Below are positions 41,962 to 51,205 of a stretch of DNA of 64,000 nt, in pieces; position 1 is the stretch's first letter, and each line of letters opens with the position of its first letter. Both the position numbers and the translations under genes were made by a program. The stretch is from the NCBI GenBank assembly GCA_934463115.1, contig CAKSIN010000012.1, positions 1 through 64,000 on the forward strand. The letters are read 5' to 3'. The notes beneath the pieces were generated by a model. That model was not told the origin of the DNA. It was given only the letters and a program-made list of their open reading frames with translations, and ran no database searches. This DNA is from an uncultured Clostridia bacterium. GTDB lineage: Bacteria > Bacillota > Clostridia > UMGS1810.

Positions 41962-42966
41962 ATGGTTAGTATCAACGTGAACAATACCGGATTTACAGTA
42001 AGCAATGCATTTGTCGACAAATATCTTTGCGAAGCCAACGGTTCATTTGTCAAAGTGTATTTGTACTTACTGCGGCATGCTGCAGACAGCAACATAACCG
42101 TTTCCGACATTGCAAACGCCCTAAACCTTCTTGAATCTGATGTGATACGTTCTTTTAAATATTGGGACAAGCAATGTGTGTTGTCATTTAAAAGTAACGG
42201 AAAAGATGATTACAGCGTGGAATTTATTCCCGAGCATGAATCAAACGAGGGCATTCCGGCTGATAAAAATTCTTCCGTTTCGGAAATATCACATCAAAAA
42301 AACACATCATTGCCAACTGCAGTAATGTATACAAAAAGCGAAATAACAAATTACATGAAAACAAATGAGGGTATCCGACACATGTTTCTGATATCTTCTC
42401 AGATACTGAACAGAACGCTGTCGGATACCGACAGAAAAATCCTCTTTAGTTTTTATGATTACCTGAAGATGCCGGTCGAGGTTATATTTACACTTCTTGA
42501 ATACTGCGCGTCTATTAACAAAACAAGTATACGATATATCGAAAAGGTTGCATATTCGTGGGCAGACCGCGAAATAAACACCCTTGCAAAAGCAAGTGCT
42601 TTTGTGAAGGAAAGAACCGAAACAAACAATATAATACGTCACTATCTTGGTGTGTTCAAGATAATCGGACGTGATTTTACCGAAACGGAGTTATCGTATC
42701 TTAACAATTGGCTGTTTGAAATGAAGTATGATGAATCGACAATTCGCAGAGCGTATGAAGTGACTGTTACCAATACCGGCAAACTTGCATTTAGCTATAT
42801 GGACAAAGTTTTAAAAAATTCCGCGAATCAATCAACAGCTTCAAAAGACAGCAAGTTGTCAAAGCGTACCGGCAATATTCAAAAAAGGAACTCCTTTCAG
42901 GATTACAGTACAGATATGGACGACTTTGATATTCAGCTCATTCAAAAGAGAATCGGCAAAAGTTGA
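41962..42966 (+). CDS. DnaD-domain primosomal protein
   Basis: A 334-aa replication-initiation protein of the DnaB/DnaD family of Firmicutes. The N-terminal domain (about 1-90) has a winged-helix look (VKVYLYLLRHAADSNITVSDIANALNLLESDVIRSFKYWDKQ). DnaD_2-type domains follow at about 125-200 and 215-275, with the second carrying FTETELSYLNNWLFEMKYDESTIRRAYEVT. The tail is polar. The next gene encodes a DnaI-like ATPase, so together they are probably the helicase-loading machinery. CGGGGGATTT lies upstream of the ATG. Confidence 0.9.
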   Translation: MVSINVNNTGFTVSNAFVDKYLCEANGSFVKVYLYLLRHAADSNITVSDIANALNLLESDVIRSFKYWDKQCVLSFKSNGKDDYSVEFIPEHESNEGIPADKNSSVSEISHQKNTSLPTAVMYTKSEITNYMKTNEGIRHMFLISSQILNRTLSDTDRKILFSFYDYLKMPVEVIFTLLEYCASINKTSIRYIEKVAYSWADREINTLAKASAFVKERTETNNIIRHYLGVFKIIGRDFTETELSYLNNWLFEMKYDESTIRRAYEVTVTNTGKLAFSYMDKVLKNSANQSTASKDSKLSKRTGNIQKRNSFQDYSTDMDDFDIQLIQKRIGKS

Positions 42967-43019
42967 CCGTGATTCTGTCTGTATATGTTAACTGAGAGAA
43001 AATAATAAGGGGGCATATT

Positions 43020-44045
43020 ATGTGCAGTTACAACTCAATGCATGAAAAAATTATGCACGAGTACGAAAATATCCGCATGCAGCACTATAACGAGCAGCAA
43101 AAGAAACTCGGCAGACTATATGAAATTGCTCCGGAAATACAGGAAATAGACGGCAGAATCTCTGCGCTTGCATTTGAATATGCATCAAAGATAATAAGCG
43201 ACGGAATAACACCGGATGACGCCGTTTGTCTTGTAAAGGAAAACAAGGAGCAGCTTGAAAAACAGCGTGCATATTATTTAAAACTGCACAATATAAACCC
43301 GGAACAGCTTTCGGTCAGCTACAATTGTCCGGTATGTAAAGATACGGGGTTTGTTGGAAATAATAAATGCAAATGCTACAGTGAGGTAATGAAAAAAGTC
43401 CTCGGCCGCGGTTCGGCCGGATTGAAGAATATAAATCTGGATATTGATAACGATACATTTGAGAATTTTACACTTGATTGGTATTCAAAAGAAACAGATC
43501 CAAAACTCGGTGTGTCTCAGTATGAAATTATGCATTCGGTACGAAATGAATGTATATCGTTTTGTGAATTATTCAAAAAAGCGGGCGGCAATTTGTATTT
43601 TTACGGAAATTCCGGCACCGGAAAAACATTTATGACAAAGTGTATTGTTAACAAACTTCTTAGTCAGGGTGTCAACATAGTTTACCGCTCAGCATACGGA
43701 TTTTTTCAGTTTATGGAAGACTATAAATTCGGCAGAACAGACCGTGAAGCTTTTCAAGCCGAATATAATTCGGTTTATGATTCCGATTTACTTATAATTG
43801 ACGATTTGGGGACAGAATTTATCACGTCATATACATGTTCGGTATTTTTTGATGTCCTCAACACTCGTCTCGGCAATAAGAAAAGCACCATTATCAGCTC
43901 AAATTTGAACATTAAAAATCTTGCCGAACGATATACGGAGCGTGTGTCATCACGCATAATAGGCGAATTTGAGCTCTTGCGTTTTGCCGGGAACGATATC
44001 CGTATTGCAAAAAAATTTAACAACAGGGGTGCAAAATGCTTATAG
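43020..44045 (+). CDS. DnaI/DnaC-like helicase-loader ATPase
   Basis: A 341-aa AAA+ protein. The N-terminal part includes a zinc-binding set C-P-V-C ... NKCKC, found in DnaI-type loaders (about residues 101-120). The ATPase domain has Walker A FYGNSGTGKTF, Walker B LLIIDDLGTEF, sensor-1 IISSNLNIKNLAERY and the sensor-2-like TERVSSRIIGEFELLRF. It probably loads the replicative helicase with the DnaD-like protein in front. AAGGGGGC precedes the ATG. The stop overlaps the next gene by 10 bp. Confidence 0.93.
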   Translation: MCSYNSMHEKIMHEYENIRMQHYNEQQKKLGRLYEIAPEIQEIDGRISALAFEYASKIISDGITPDDAVCLVKENKEQLEKQRAYYLKLHNINPEQLSVSYNCPVCKDTGFVGNNKCKCYSEVMKKVLGRGSAGLKNINLDIDNDTFENFTLDWYSKETDPKLGVSQYEIMHSVRNECISFCELFKKAGGNLYFYGNSGTGKTFMTKCIVNKLLSQGVNIVYRSAYGFFQFMEDYKFGRTDREAFQAEYNSVYDSDLLIIDDLGTEFITSYTCSVFFDVLNTRLGNKKSTIISSNLNIKNLAERYTERVSSRIIGEFELLRFAGNDIRIAKKFNNRGAKCL

Positions 44046-44899
44046 CAGACAATTGGACAGACTACGAACTGCTTGACGCCGCCGACGGTATGAAGCTTGA
44101 AAGATGGAAAAATATTATACTCGAACGTCCGGATCCGCAGGTTATATGGAGCGATAAAAGCTCACCGGATTTATGGGAAAATGCTCACGCAAAATATAAC
44201 CGCAGCCGAAGCGGGGGAGGGGAGTGGCAAATCAAATCCCCGATGCCTGATTTTTGGTCTGTTGAATATAAGCAGCTTAAGTTTAATATTAAACCTATGG
44301 GCTTCAAACACACCGGACTGTTTCCGGAACAATCGGTGAATTGGGATTTTATTGCTGATATAATTAATTCACGCAATGGTAAAACAAGTGTTTTAAACCT
44401 CTTTGCCTACACCGGCGGAGCGACGCTCGCATCGGCACATGCCGGCGCCGATGTGGTTCATGTAGATGCGTCGAAAGGTATGGTTCAATGGGCAAAAGAG
44501 AATGTGGCATTATCCGGACTCGGCGAAGCTAAAATCAGATACATTGTTGATGATTGTATAAAATTTGTTCAGCGCGAAATTCGCCGCGGACATAAGTATG
44601 ATGCCATAATTATGGATCCACCGTCATACGGACGCGGTCCAAAGGGTGAACTTTGGAAATTTGAAGATGAACTTTGCGGCTTGGTTAATCTGTGTAAACA
44701 ACTGCTCAGCGATAGTGCGTCACTGTTTATTATTAATTCGTATACAAGCAGTGTTTCTCACACCATTGTTGCAAATGTGCTTGACATGGCTGTAAAAAAA
44801 TCATTGGGCGGAACGATAACCTCAGACGAAATATGTATTCCGATAGGAAAATCCGGAATGCTTTTGCCGTGTGGAGCCGCAACGAGATGGTACAGATAA
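44036..44899 (+). CDS. Class I SAM-dependent methyltransferase (RlmI/RlmK-like)
   Basis: A 287-aa Rossmann-fold methyltransferase. NLFAYTGGATLASAHAGADVVHVDASKGMVQWAKENV contains the SAM-binding motif I and acidic loop, and IIMDPPSYGRGPKGELWKFED is the catalytic DPPSY-type motif of 23S rRNA methyltransferases of the RlmI/RlmK type. The N-terminal 90 aa lack a recognisable PUA domain. The target base is not predictable. It overlaps the upstream ATPase by 10 bp, with AGGGGTG as its ribosome-binding site. Confidence 0.88.
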   Translation: MLIADNWTDYELLDAADGMKLERWKNIILERPDPQVIWSDKSSPDLWENAHAKYNRSRSGGGEWQIKSPMPDFWSVEYKQLKFNIKPMGFKHTGLFPEQSVNWDFIADIINSRNGKTSVLNLFAYTGGATLASAHAGADVVHVDASKGMVQWAKENVALSGLGEAKIRYIVDDCIKFVQREIRRGHKYDAIIMDPPSYGRGPKGELWKFEDELCGLVNLCKQLLSDSASLFIINSYTSSVSHTIVANVLDMAVKKSLGGTITSDEICIPIGKSGMLLPCGAATRWYR

Positions 44900-44916
44900 T
44901 TCGGAGGCGATAACAG

Positions 44917-45756
44917 TTGATTCAAACAGAAAATTTATCATTTGTATACAGCAGCGATGACTCCGAAGCACAATCAGCACTGTATGATATAAATATTAAA
45001 ATCAACAACGGTGAGTTCGTTGCAATTTTGGGCAAAAACGGTTCAGGAAAATCGACCCTTGCAAAACATTTTAACAGTATTTTGCTTCCATCCGGCGGAA
45101 AGGTTTATGTCGACGGAATGGATACCACTGACGAATCGCTTATGTGGAATATTCGTTCAAATACCGGAATGGTCTTTCAAAATCCGGACAATCAAATTGT
45201 TGCAACTGTGGTTGAGGAAGATGTTGCGTTTGCTGCCGAAAATCTCTCGGTGCCGCCGTCCGAAATTCGTAAAAGGGTTGATAAAGCATTAAAAGCTGTG
45301 GGAATGTTTGAATATCGAAAACATGCACCGCATCTTTTATCGGGCGGTCAGAAACAACGTGTTGCAATTGCAGGTGTAATTGCAATGGAACCGAAAACCA
45401 TAGTTTTTGACGAACCTACGGCAATGCTTGATCCGTCAGGACGAAAAGAGGTTTTGAAAACAATAACAGACCTTAGCAGAAAACACGGCATTACGATAGT
45501 TCTTATTACTCACAACATGGATGAGGCTGTCTGTGCGGACAGAGTGATTGTTATGAACGACGGCAGAGTCCTGTGCGATGATAAACCGCATAAAGTTTTT
45601 TCGGATGTTGAGAATATCAAAAATATCGGTCTTGATGTTCCGCAGGTAACATATCTTGCATATCTCCTGAAGAAAAAGGGAATTGATATAAAAAATGATA
45701 TACTGACCGAACAAGAATTTATAGAGGAGTTTATGAAATTATGTCAATCGAAGTAA
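44917..45756 (+). CDS. ecfA1: ECF transporter ATPase EcfA1
   Basis: A 279-aa ABC ATPase of the shared energy-coupling factor module. Walker A GKNGSGKST at 39-47, Q-loop VFQNPDNQIV, signature LLSGGQKQR, Walker B IVFDEPTAMLDP and the switch His in VLITHN are all intact. The Q-loop NPDNQ is typical of EcfA1. The TTG start at 44917 follows CGGAGGCGAT. The module powers S components encoded elsewhere, including ribU at 5.3 kb. The next gene overlaps by 16 bp. Confidence 0.95.
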   Translation: MIQTENLSFVYSSDDSEAQSALYDINIKINNGEFVAILGKNGSGKSTLAKHFNSILLPSGGKVYVDGMDTTDESLMWNIRSNTGMVFQNPDNQIVATVVEEDVAFAAENLSVPPSEIRKRVDKALKAVGMFEYRKHAPHLLSGGQKQRVAIAGVIAMEPKTIVFDEPTAMLDPSGRKEVLKTITDLSRKHGITIVLITHNMDEAVCADRVIVMNDGRVLCDDKPHKVFSDVENIKNIGLDVPQVTYLAYLLKKKGIDIKNDILTEQEFIEEFMKLCQSK

Positions 45757-46595
45757 AACATCTGTCGTATGTATACTCCAAGGGCAGTCCGTTCGAAAAA
45801 ACCGCGCTTGATGATGTCAGTTTTAAAATTGATGACGGCGAATTTATAGCAGTAATAGGGCAGACCGGAAGTGGAAAATCAACGCTTATTCAGCATCTCA
45901 ACGGTTTGCTTGTTCCGACCGAAGGAAGTGTTTACGTCGACGGAACGGATATATTTGAAAATAAATCCGCATTAAAAGACATACGCGCTAAAGTCGGTGT
46001 GGTATTTCAATACCCGGAGCATCAGCTTTTTGAGGAAACAGTATACAAAGACATCGCCTTTGGTCCGATTAATCTCGGTTTCAATGATGATGACACAAAA
46101 AGGCTTGTTGAAGAAAGTTTGGATTTTGTCGGCCTCGATGAAGATATTCTTCAAAAATCGCCGTTTGATTTGTCCGGCGGGCAAAAAAGACGTGTTGCAA
46201 TTGCAGGTATTTTGGCTATGAACCCAAAGGTACTTATACTCGATGAACCGACAGCAGGACTGGATCCTGCCGCAAAAAATGATTTGCTCAGCCGATTAAA
46301 ACTGCTTCATGATTCCAAAAAGATAACGATAATAATTGTTTCTCACTCAATGGAAGATGTGGCACAGACAGTTCAAAAAGTCATGGTGATGCATAACGCG
46401 AAACTTGTGGCATATGATACTGTTTCGGCTATTTTTTCAAATACCGACATGCTTCGCGATGCGGGATTGGATATACCGCAGATTACATCTGTTATGAAAA
46501 GGCTTAAATTACAAAACATTGACATCAATACAAATGTTTTTACTGTTGAAAAAGCGGCAGATGTTCTGTACAATTACATCACAGAGGGTGCATAA
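45741..46595 (+). CDS. ecfA2: ECF transporter ATPase EcfA2
   Basis: The second ATPase of the energy-coupling module, 284 aa. Walker A GQTGSGKST at 40-48, Q-loop VFQYPEHQLFEETV (the EcfA2-type YPEHQLFE), signature DLSGGQKRR, Walker B LILDEPTAGLDP, and switch region IIIVSHSMED are visible. It forms a heterodimer with EcfA1 under EcfT. The start overlaps ecfA1 by 16 bp. Confidence 0.95.
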   Translation: MSIEVKHLSYVYSKGSPFEKTALDDVSFKIDDGEFIAVIGQTGSGKSTLIQHLNGLLVPTEGSVYVDGTDIFENKSALKDIRAKVGVVFQYPEHQLFEETVYKDIAFGPINLGFNDDDTKRLVEESLDFVGLDEDILQKSPFDLSGGQKRRVAIAGILAMNPKVLILDEPTAGLDPAAKNDLLSRLKLLHDSKKITIIIVSHSMEDVAQTVQKVMVMHNAKLVAYDTVSAIFSNTDMLRDAGLDIPQITSVMKRLKLQNIDINTNVFTVEKAADVLYNYITEGA

Positions 46596-46596
46596 T

Positions 46597-47403
46597 ATGC
46601 TTAAGGATATAACACTTGGACAATACTTTCCAATAGACTCACCGCTGCACAGACTTGATCCGCGCGTTAAAATTATAGCTTTATTCGGTTATATAGCGGT
46701 GATTTTCTTTGCAAAGACAGCTGTAGATTTTGCTGTTATTGCAGTATTTACACTTTATATGATATTCATGTCGGGAATCAGATTGTCTGTTATTATGAAG
46801 TCTCTTAAACCGGTTGCTTTTCTTGTGATTTTTACCGCTGCTATCAATCTGTTTTTAACAAGCGGCGGGAAAACGATAGTAAGAATTCACAACCTGCGTA
46901 TCACCACAACCGGGTTAAATGCCGCGGCAACAATGACAATACGTATCATGCTTCTTGTCAGCAGTACATCTTTGCTGACGTTTACAACATCTCCGATACT
47001 GCTTACGGACGGAATAGAAAAATTGTTAACTCCGTTTGCTAAAATCGGATTTCCGGCTCAGGAACTCGCAATGATGATGACGATTGCACTTAGATTTATA
47101 CCGACTCTGATAGATGAAACCGATAAAATAATTATGGCACAAAAATCAAGGGGTGCAGATTTTGAAAGCGGAAACATTATTCGGCGTTCAAAAGCTCTCA
47201 TTCCGATACTTGTACCGTTGTTTATAAGCTCATTCAGACGTGCAGACGAGCTGGCAACAGCAATGGAGTGCCGCTGTTATCGCGGTGGAAATAACAGAAC
47301 GCGTTTACGCGAACTCAAATTCTCAAAAACGGATTATATTGCCGGTATTCAACTTATCATTTTTATGACAGTTGTTATCGTGCTCGGAGTAATTGGTATA
47401 TGA
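46597..47403 (+). CDS. ecfT: ECF transporter transmembrane component EcfT
   Basis: A 268-aa membrane scaffold joining S components to the EcfA1-EcfA2 ATPases. It has about five to six helices and the two cytoplasmic coupling motifs with alanine/arginine character, seen around QKSRGADFESG and AMECRCYRGG. ATG at 46597 (MLKDITLGQYF) is chosen: it follows AGAGGGTG and is one base after the ecfA2 stop, whereas a frame from 46519 would extend far into ecfA2. It overlaps truA by 4 bp. Confidence 0.94.
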   Translation: MLKDITLGQYFPIDSPLHRLDPRVKIIALFGYIAVIFFAKTAVDFAVIAVFTLYMIFMSGIRLSVIMKSLKPVAFLVIFTAAINLFLTSGGKTIVRIHNLRITTTGLNAAATMTIRIMLLVSSTSLLTFTTSPILLTDGIEKLLTPFAKIGFPAQELAMMMTIALRFIPTLIDETDKIIMAQKSRGADFESGNIIRRSKALIPILVPLFISSFRRADELATAMECRCYRGGNNRTRLRELKFSKTDYIAGIQLIIFMTVVIVLGVIGI

Positions 47404-48134
47404 AAAATCTTAAATTAACACTGCAGTATGACGGCACAAAATATCACGGCTATCAGATTCAACCGCAGGCGGTCACAATTCAAAAATGCATTCAGGACGC
47501 TATTTTTGCCGTTTGCGGAGAACAAATACAAATCACCGGTTGTTCAAGAACCGATGCCGGTGTTCATGCCGCCGAGTATGTGTGTTCATTTAAAACCGAT
47601 TCACCCATACCGGCCGAACGTTTTCCGATTGTTATAAATCACAAATTACCCGATGATATATATGCAATGCGCTGCGAAGAAGTCGATATAAATTTTAATG
47701 CCAGGTTTGACACGAAATATAAAACGTACCGATATCTGATAAATGAATCATCTGTGTCAAATGTCTTTCGACGCAATTATGAGTGGCAGCTTGGCAAAAA
47801 ACTCGATATAGAACGCATGACAGAAGCTGCTGAATATATTATCGGCAAGCACGACTTTAAATGTTTTATGACGTCCGGTGCAGTTGTACAATCCACTGTT
47901 CGGACTGTATACAGCCTTGACATCGTAAAAAACGGCGATCAGATTGAAATTTATATAAGTGCGGACGGATATCTGTACAATATGGTACGTATAATAGTCG
48001 GTACTTTGGTGAATGTCGGAACAGGGGTTACCGAACCGGGACACATAAAAGAAATTATTGAAAGTCACTCTCGGGAAAATGCCGGAGCAACAGCTCCGCC
48101 GCAAGGATTGTATTTATATAAAGTGGTTTATTAA
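47400..48134 (+). CDS. truA: tRNA pseudouridine(38-40) synthase
   Basis: Isomerises uridines 38-40 in the tRNA anticodon arm. The 244-aa protein has the catalytic Asp52 in GCSRTDAGVHA, the YDGTKYHGYQ start, KTYRYLI and the DGYLYNMVRIIVGTL-type end. It overlaps the ecfT stop by 4 bp (ATGA). The ecfA1-ecfA2-ecfT-truA order is a recurrent Firmicute arrangement, so the cluster is probably vertically inherited. Confidence 0.97.
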   Translation: MKNLKLTLQYDGTKYHGYQIQPQAVTIQKCIQDAIFAVCGEQIQITGCSRTDAGVHAAEYVCSFKTDSPIPAERFPIVINHKLPDDIYAMRCEEVDINFNARFDTKYKTYRYLINESSVSNVFRRNYEWQLGKKLDIERMTEAAEYIIGKHDFKCFMTSGAVVQSTVRTVYSLDIVKNGDQIEIYISADGYLYNMVRIIVGTLVNVGTGVTEPGHIKEIIESHSRENAGATAPPQGLYLYKVVY

Positions 48135-48169
48135 TGCGATTTTATTTGAAAGAGCAAGCAGGTGATAAA

Positions 48170-49390
48170 ATGAACGATACAAAAAAGGATAAATTGAGTA
48201 ATGTAATAGAATTTAACGGTGCAGCAGGCAAAAATAGCCATATTGCAGCAGAAAACAATGATAACGATATGTCTTCTGATACCGATATTGATTCGAAAAA
48301 GAAGAGTTTGGACATACGTCATGTAATATTTATATTGCCGGTATTCGCTGTTGTAATTGCTCTTTTTATAATTTTCGGCAACTCAAGCTTTAACGGAACG
48401 GATTCGGTAAATACCGAACCGATTATCGTATCCGGAAATGATAATTTTGATTTTTGCGAGTATAAACAGGGGTATATATATGCGGCAGACGGAAAAATAT
48501 CGTGCTACAACACAATGCAGCAGCTCCAGTGGGAAATAAACGGTTCAAAATCGGCTCCGACAATCGTTACAAACGATAATTATGTTTTGACATACTATAA
48601 AAAGGATTCTACGGCATATGTAACAAACGGAACCAAAACCGTTAAAATTAAGGCAGCAGGAAATGTTATATTCGGTTCAATAAACAAAAACGGTTACGTT
48701 TCGCTTATAACCGAAGAAGACGGATTTAAAAATCAGATTGCCGTATTTGATAAAAAAGGCAAAGCGATATACCGCTGGCACAATTCCGACAAATACATAA
48801 CATCGGCTGTGCTTTCCGACAGCAATAAAATATTGGCGCTGAGCCAAATAGATTTTTCCGATTCCGGAACGCAATCAAATGTTATTGTTCGTGACATAGT
48901 GAACGGAAAAAATATAAATAATGTAAAATGTGACGACTCGGTTATTTGCAAATTATACTTTACAAATAAAAATCAATTTGTCGTTGTAACGGATACAAAA
49001 ACATTTTCAAGCACAGCCGGTGCAAAAATCAAGTGGACTGTGGATTATAACGGAAAAAAACTGTATACGTATGACATTTCCGAAAAAGGTATTGCACTTG
49101 TATTTGGCGAAGATGACTCGGCATTGGGAAAATCAATTGTTAAATACTACAACTACCGCGGAAATCAAATAGGTGAATTCAAATCAGAATCCAAAGTTAA
49201 ATATATAGATATGCAGGGAAAACGTTCCATGCTGGTATACAGCAAAGGTATATCCGTTACGAACAATAAAGGAAAAAAACTTTCGGATAAGTCCATTGGA
49301 TACGATATGAAAAAATGCATTTATATGGGCAATAAGCGCTGTGTTCTGATTGTGTCAGGTTCCGGCGCATCGCTTATTAAAACAGACTGA
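48170..49390 (+). CDS. DUF5711-like membrane-anchored beta-propeller protein
   Basis: A 406-aa protein with a polar cytoplasmic N-terminus (about 1-45), one transmembrane helix (VIFILPVFAVVIALFIIFG, about residues 51-69) and an outside region of PQQ-like propeller repeats (each 40-50 aa, with strands such as YKQGYIYAADGKISCYN and NGYVSLITEED). This matches the DUF5711 family; the function is unknown. Its neighbour encodes a CvpA-like membrane protein. ATG at 48170 is preferred over 48134 because CAGGTGAT lies just upstream; the difference is only 12 codons. Confidence 0.8.
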   Translation: MNDTKKDKLSNVIEFNGAAGKNSHIAAENNDNDMSSDTDIDSKKKSLDIRHVIFILPVFAVVIALFIIFGNSSFNGTDSVNTEPIIVSGNDNFDFCEYKQGYIYAADGKISCYNTMQQLQWEINGSKSAPTIVTNDNYVLTYYKKDSTAYVTNGTKTVKIKAAGNVIFGSINKNGYVSLITEEDGFKNQIAVFDKKGKAIYRWHNSDKYITSAVLSDSNKILALSQIDFSDSGTQSNVIVRDIVNGKNINNVKCDDSVICKLYFTNKNQFVVVTDTKTFSSTAGAKIKWTVDYNGKKLYTYDISEKGIALVFGEDDSALGKSIVKYYNYRGNQIGEFKSESKVKYIDMQGKRSMLVYSKGISVTNNKGKKLSDKSIGYDMKKCIYMGNKRCVLIVSGSGASLIKTD

Positions 49391-49412
49391 TTTATCTGAC
49401 GAGGTATTCAAA

Positions 49413-50009
49413 ATGATTGTTGATTTTGTGTTGGTAGCAGTTGTATTGTTTTTTACACTGAACGGATTCAGACGCGGATTTTCAAAAACGCTGTTTTCGT
49501 TTGCTCTGCTGGCTGTTTCTCTGGTTATAACATTTGCTGTTCACAGCACCGCTTCAGATGCTTTGAGCAAGACAAAATACGGCATAAAACTAAATGAATA
49601 TATAAGCGGACAAATAGAAGAGGGAAGCAGCGAATTTTCGAAAAAAACTATTGAGAAACTTCCGTTTTTTGATGTCATATCAAATAGTGTCAAAGATACG
49701 CAAAACGTACTTAATAAAAGCATAACCGAAATCGTAGTATCGTTTTCAATGACGATTTTTATATATGTTGCCGTAACATTATGCGTTCTGCTCATTCGCC
49801 GTGCAATAAATGCTGCGGTAGCGTTACCGGTAATTCACACTGCAGATTCCGTTCTTGGCGGTATATGCGGGTTGTTGCTCGGCGTTGTTTGGATGTTTGT
49901 ACTGTATGTTATAATGGGATATATTTCTGTTCTGCCAGAAATGTCAAATTTACGCACACAATACAACACATCAATTATTACAATGTTTATATCTGATTTC
50001 GTTGCATAG
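49413..50009 (+). CDS. CvpA-family membrane protein
   Basis: A 198-aa integral membrane protein with about four hydrophobic helices. The N-terminal LNGFRRGFSKTLFSFALLAVSLVITF and the last part's GGICGLLLGVVWMFVLYVIM fit the CvpA/colicin V production family, whose members appear to act in envelope homeostasis. A Glu-rich loop lies between helices 2 and 3 (about residues 65-100). ATG at 49413 follows GACGAGGTAT; the frame can extend back to 49350, but that overlaps the preceding gene. Confidence 0.88.
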   Translation: MIVDFVLVAVVLFFTLNGFRRGFSKTLFSFALLAVSLVITFAVHSTASDALSKTKYGIKLNEYISGQIEEGSSEFSKKTIEKLPFFDVISNSVKDTQNVLNKSITEIVVSFSMTIFIYVAVTLCVLLIRRAINAAVALPVIHTADSVLGGICGLLLGVVWMFVLYVIMGYISVLPEMSNLRTQYNTSIITMFISDFVA

Positions 50010-50022
50010 GAGGCAAAACAAA

Positions 50023-50565
50023 ATGGTATATATTTTACTGGAAAACGGATTTGAAGAAATAGAAGCACTGGCAGTAGCTGATATTTTGCGGCGTGCGAAG
50101 ATTAATGTTGAAACGGTATCGTGTATAAATAATACAAATACGGTCTCCGGTGCGCATAAAATCAGTGTTAATGCCGATATAAATATTAAAGATATTGCCG
50201 GCGAATATGATATGATTATTTTGCCGGGCGGATATCCCGGATATGAAAACCTTATAAATAATCCCGACGTAAAATATGTTGTGGAAAATGCATACAGTAG
50301 AAAAAAATATATTGCCGCAATATGCGCTTCGCCAAGTATTCTCGGTAAGTGGGGGATGCTTAAAGGTATCACGGCATGCTGCTATCCGTCATTTGAAGAC
50401 GAACTCCTCGGTGCCAATGTTTCATACAATCCTGTAGTTACGGAAGACAATATTATAACATCACGCGGAGCCGGAACAGCGCATTTGTTTGCATTTGAAA
50501 TTGTAAAAATACTAAAGAATAGCAAAACGGCAGATGAGATAAAGAGTTCGATGATATATGAATAA
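50023..50565 (+). CDS. DJ-1/PfpI family protein
   Basis: A 180-aa protein of the DJ-1/YajL group, with a nucleophile-elbow C101 in AAICASPSIL and the N-terminal glutamates in GFEEIEALAVADILRRA. Members are linked to glyoxalase-like repair of glycated products, chaperone or protease activities; which applies is unclear. ATG at 50023 follows AGGAGGC by 8 bases. The stop overlaps the next gene by 8 bp. Confidence 0.92.
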   Translation: MVYILLENGFEEIEALAVADILRRAKINVETVSCINNTNTVSGAHKISVNADINIKDIAGEYDMIILPGGYPGYENLINNPDVKYVVENAYSRKKYIAAICASPSILGKWGMLKGITACCYPSFEDELLGANVSYNPVVTEDNIITSRGAGTAHLFAFEIVKILKNSKTADEIKSSMIYE

Positions 50566-51151
50566 GTCAGAAATAAGGCAACAAATTTTGCATAAAAGAA
50601 ACATAATGACTCCCGATGATGTAAGATACAAAAGTTTTGAAATATATCAAAGTTTGAAAAATTTGTTCTTACATAACTTCAACACGTTTTTACTGTATTC
50701 CGATTTTAAAAATGAAGTTCGTACATCTGATATAACAGATTACCTTATATCAGTCGGGAGTAGAGTGTATCTACCTGTATGTGATACAAGGCGACATACA
50801 TTCAGTGCAGCAGAAATTCACGGTAAAACTGATATTTTTAATTTGAATAAATACGGAATAAAAGAACCGGCAGCCGATATACAAAAATGTGATGCAGACA
50901 AATGTGAAAACAAATACATAGAATGTGCAATTGTTCCGGGAGTGGCTTTTGACCGAAGTTGTAACAGAATAGGTTTTGGCGCCGGTTATTATGACAGATT
51001 TTTCGAAAATAATCCCGAATGCTTTAAAATTGCTCTTGCGTATGATTTTCAAATTATAAACGAAACAATTGCTTCTTGTGAGCACGATGTAAAAATGGAT
51101 GTGATTGTGACCGAACAAAGAGTTATTTTTCTCAATGGGAAGGAATTATAA
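50558..51151 (+). CDS. 5-formyltetrahydrofolate cyclo-ligase
   Basis: A 197-aa folate enzyme that uses ATP to convert 5-formyl-THF to 5,10-methenyl-THF. The core motif PGVAFDRSCNRIGFGAGYYDRF near residue 128 is the family signature, and KNEVRT and VYLPVC mark the substrate region. It fits with glyA in one-carbon metabolism although far apart. It overlaps the DJ-1 gene by 8 bp. The folate cyclo-ligase, DJ-1, CvpA and DUF5711 genes form a tight run after truA, suggesting one long transcript. Confidence 0.93.
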   Translation: MNKSEIRQQILHKRNIMTPDDVRYKSFEIYQSLKNLFLHNFNTFLLYSDFKNEVRTSDITDYLISVGSRVYLPVCDTRRHTFSAAEIHGKTDIFNLNKYGIKEPAADIQKCDADKCENKYIECAIVPGVAFDRSCNRIGFGAGYYDRFFENNPECFKIALAYDFQIINETIASCEHDVKMDVIVTEQRVIFLNGKEL

Positions 51152-51163
51152 ATTTGTAACGTT

Positions 51164-51191
51164 ATTTCGCAAAATAAAAATTTTGCGAAAT
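51164..51191. other. dif-like 11-6-11 palindrome (candidate Xer recombination site)
   Basis: ATTTCGCAAAA (51164-51174) and TTTTGCGAAAT (51181-51191) are perfect inverted arms around the 6-base centre TAAAAA, 28 bp in total. This is the geometry of a dif site, and by eye 18 of 28 positions match the Bacillus subtilis dif sequence as I remember it. It ends 14 bases before the start codon of a Xer-type tyrosine recombinase gene, as difSL and difH sit beside xerS and xerH. It lacks a T run, so it is a poor terminator. Confidence 0.5.
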
Positions 51192-51205
51192 AGAGGAGGG
51201 GTAAT

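Noticed and set aside
51163..51192. Rho-independent terminator after the folate cyclo-ligase gene
   Set aside because: The stem is AT-rich, has no T run after it and lies right at the recombinase ribosome-binding site; its 11-6-11 form suits a Xer site better.
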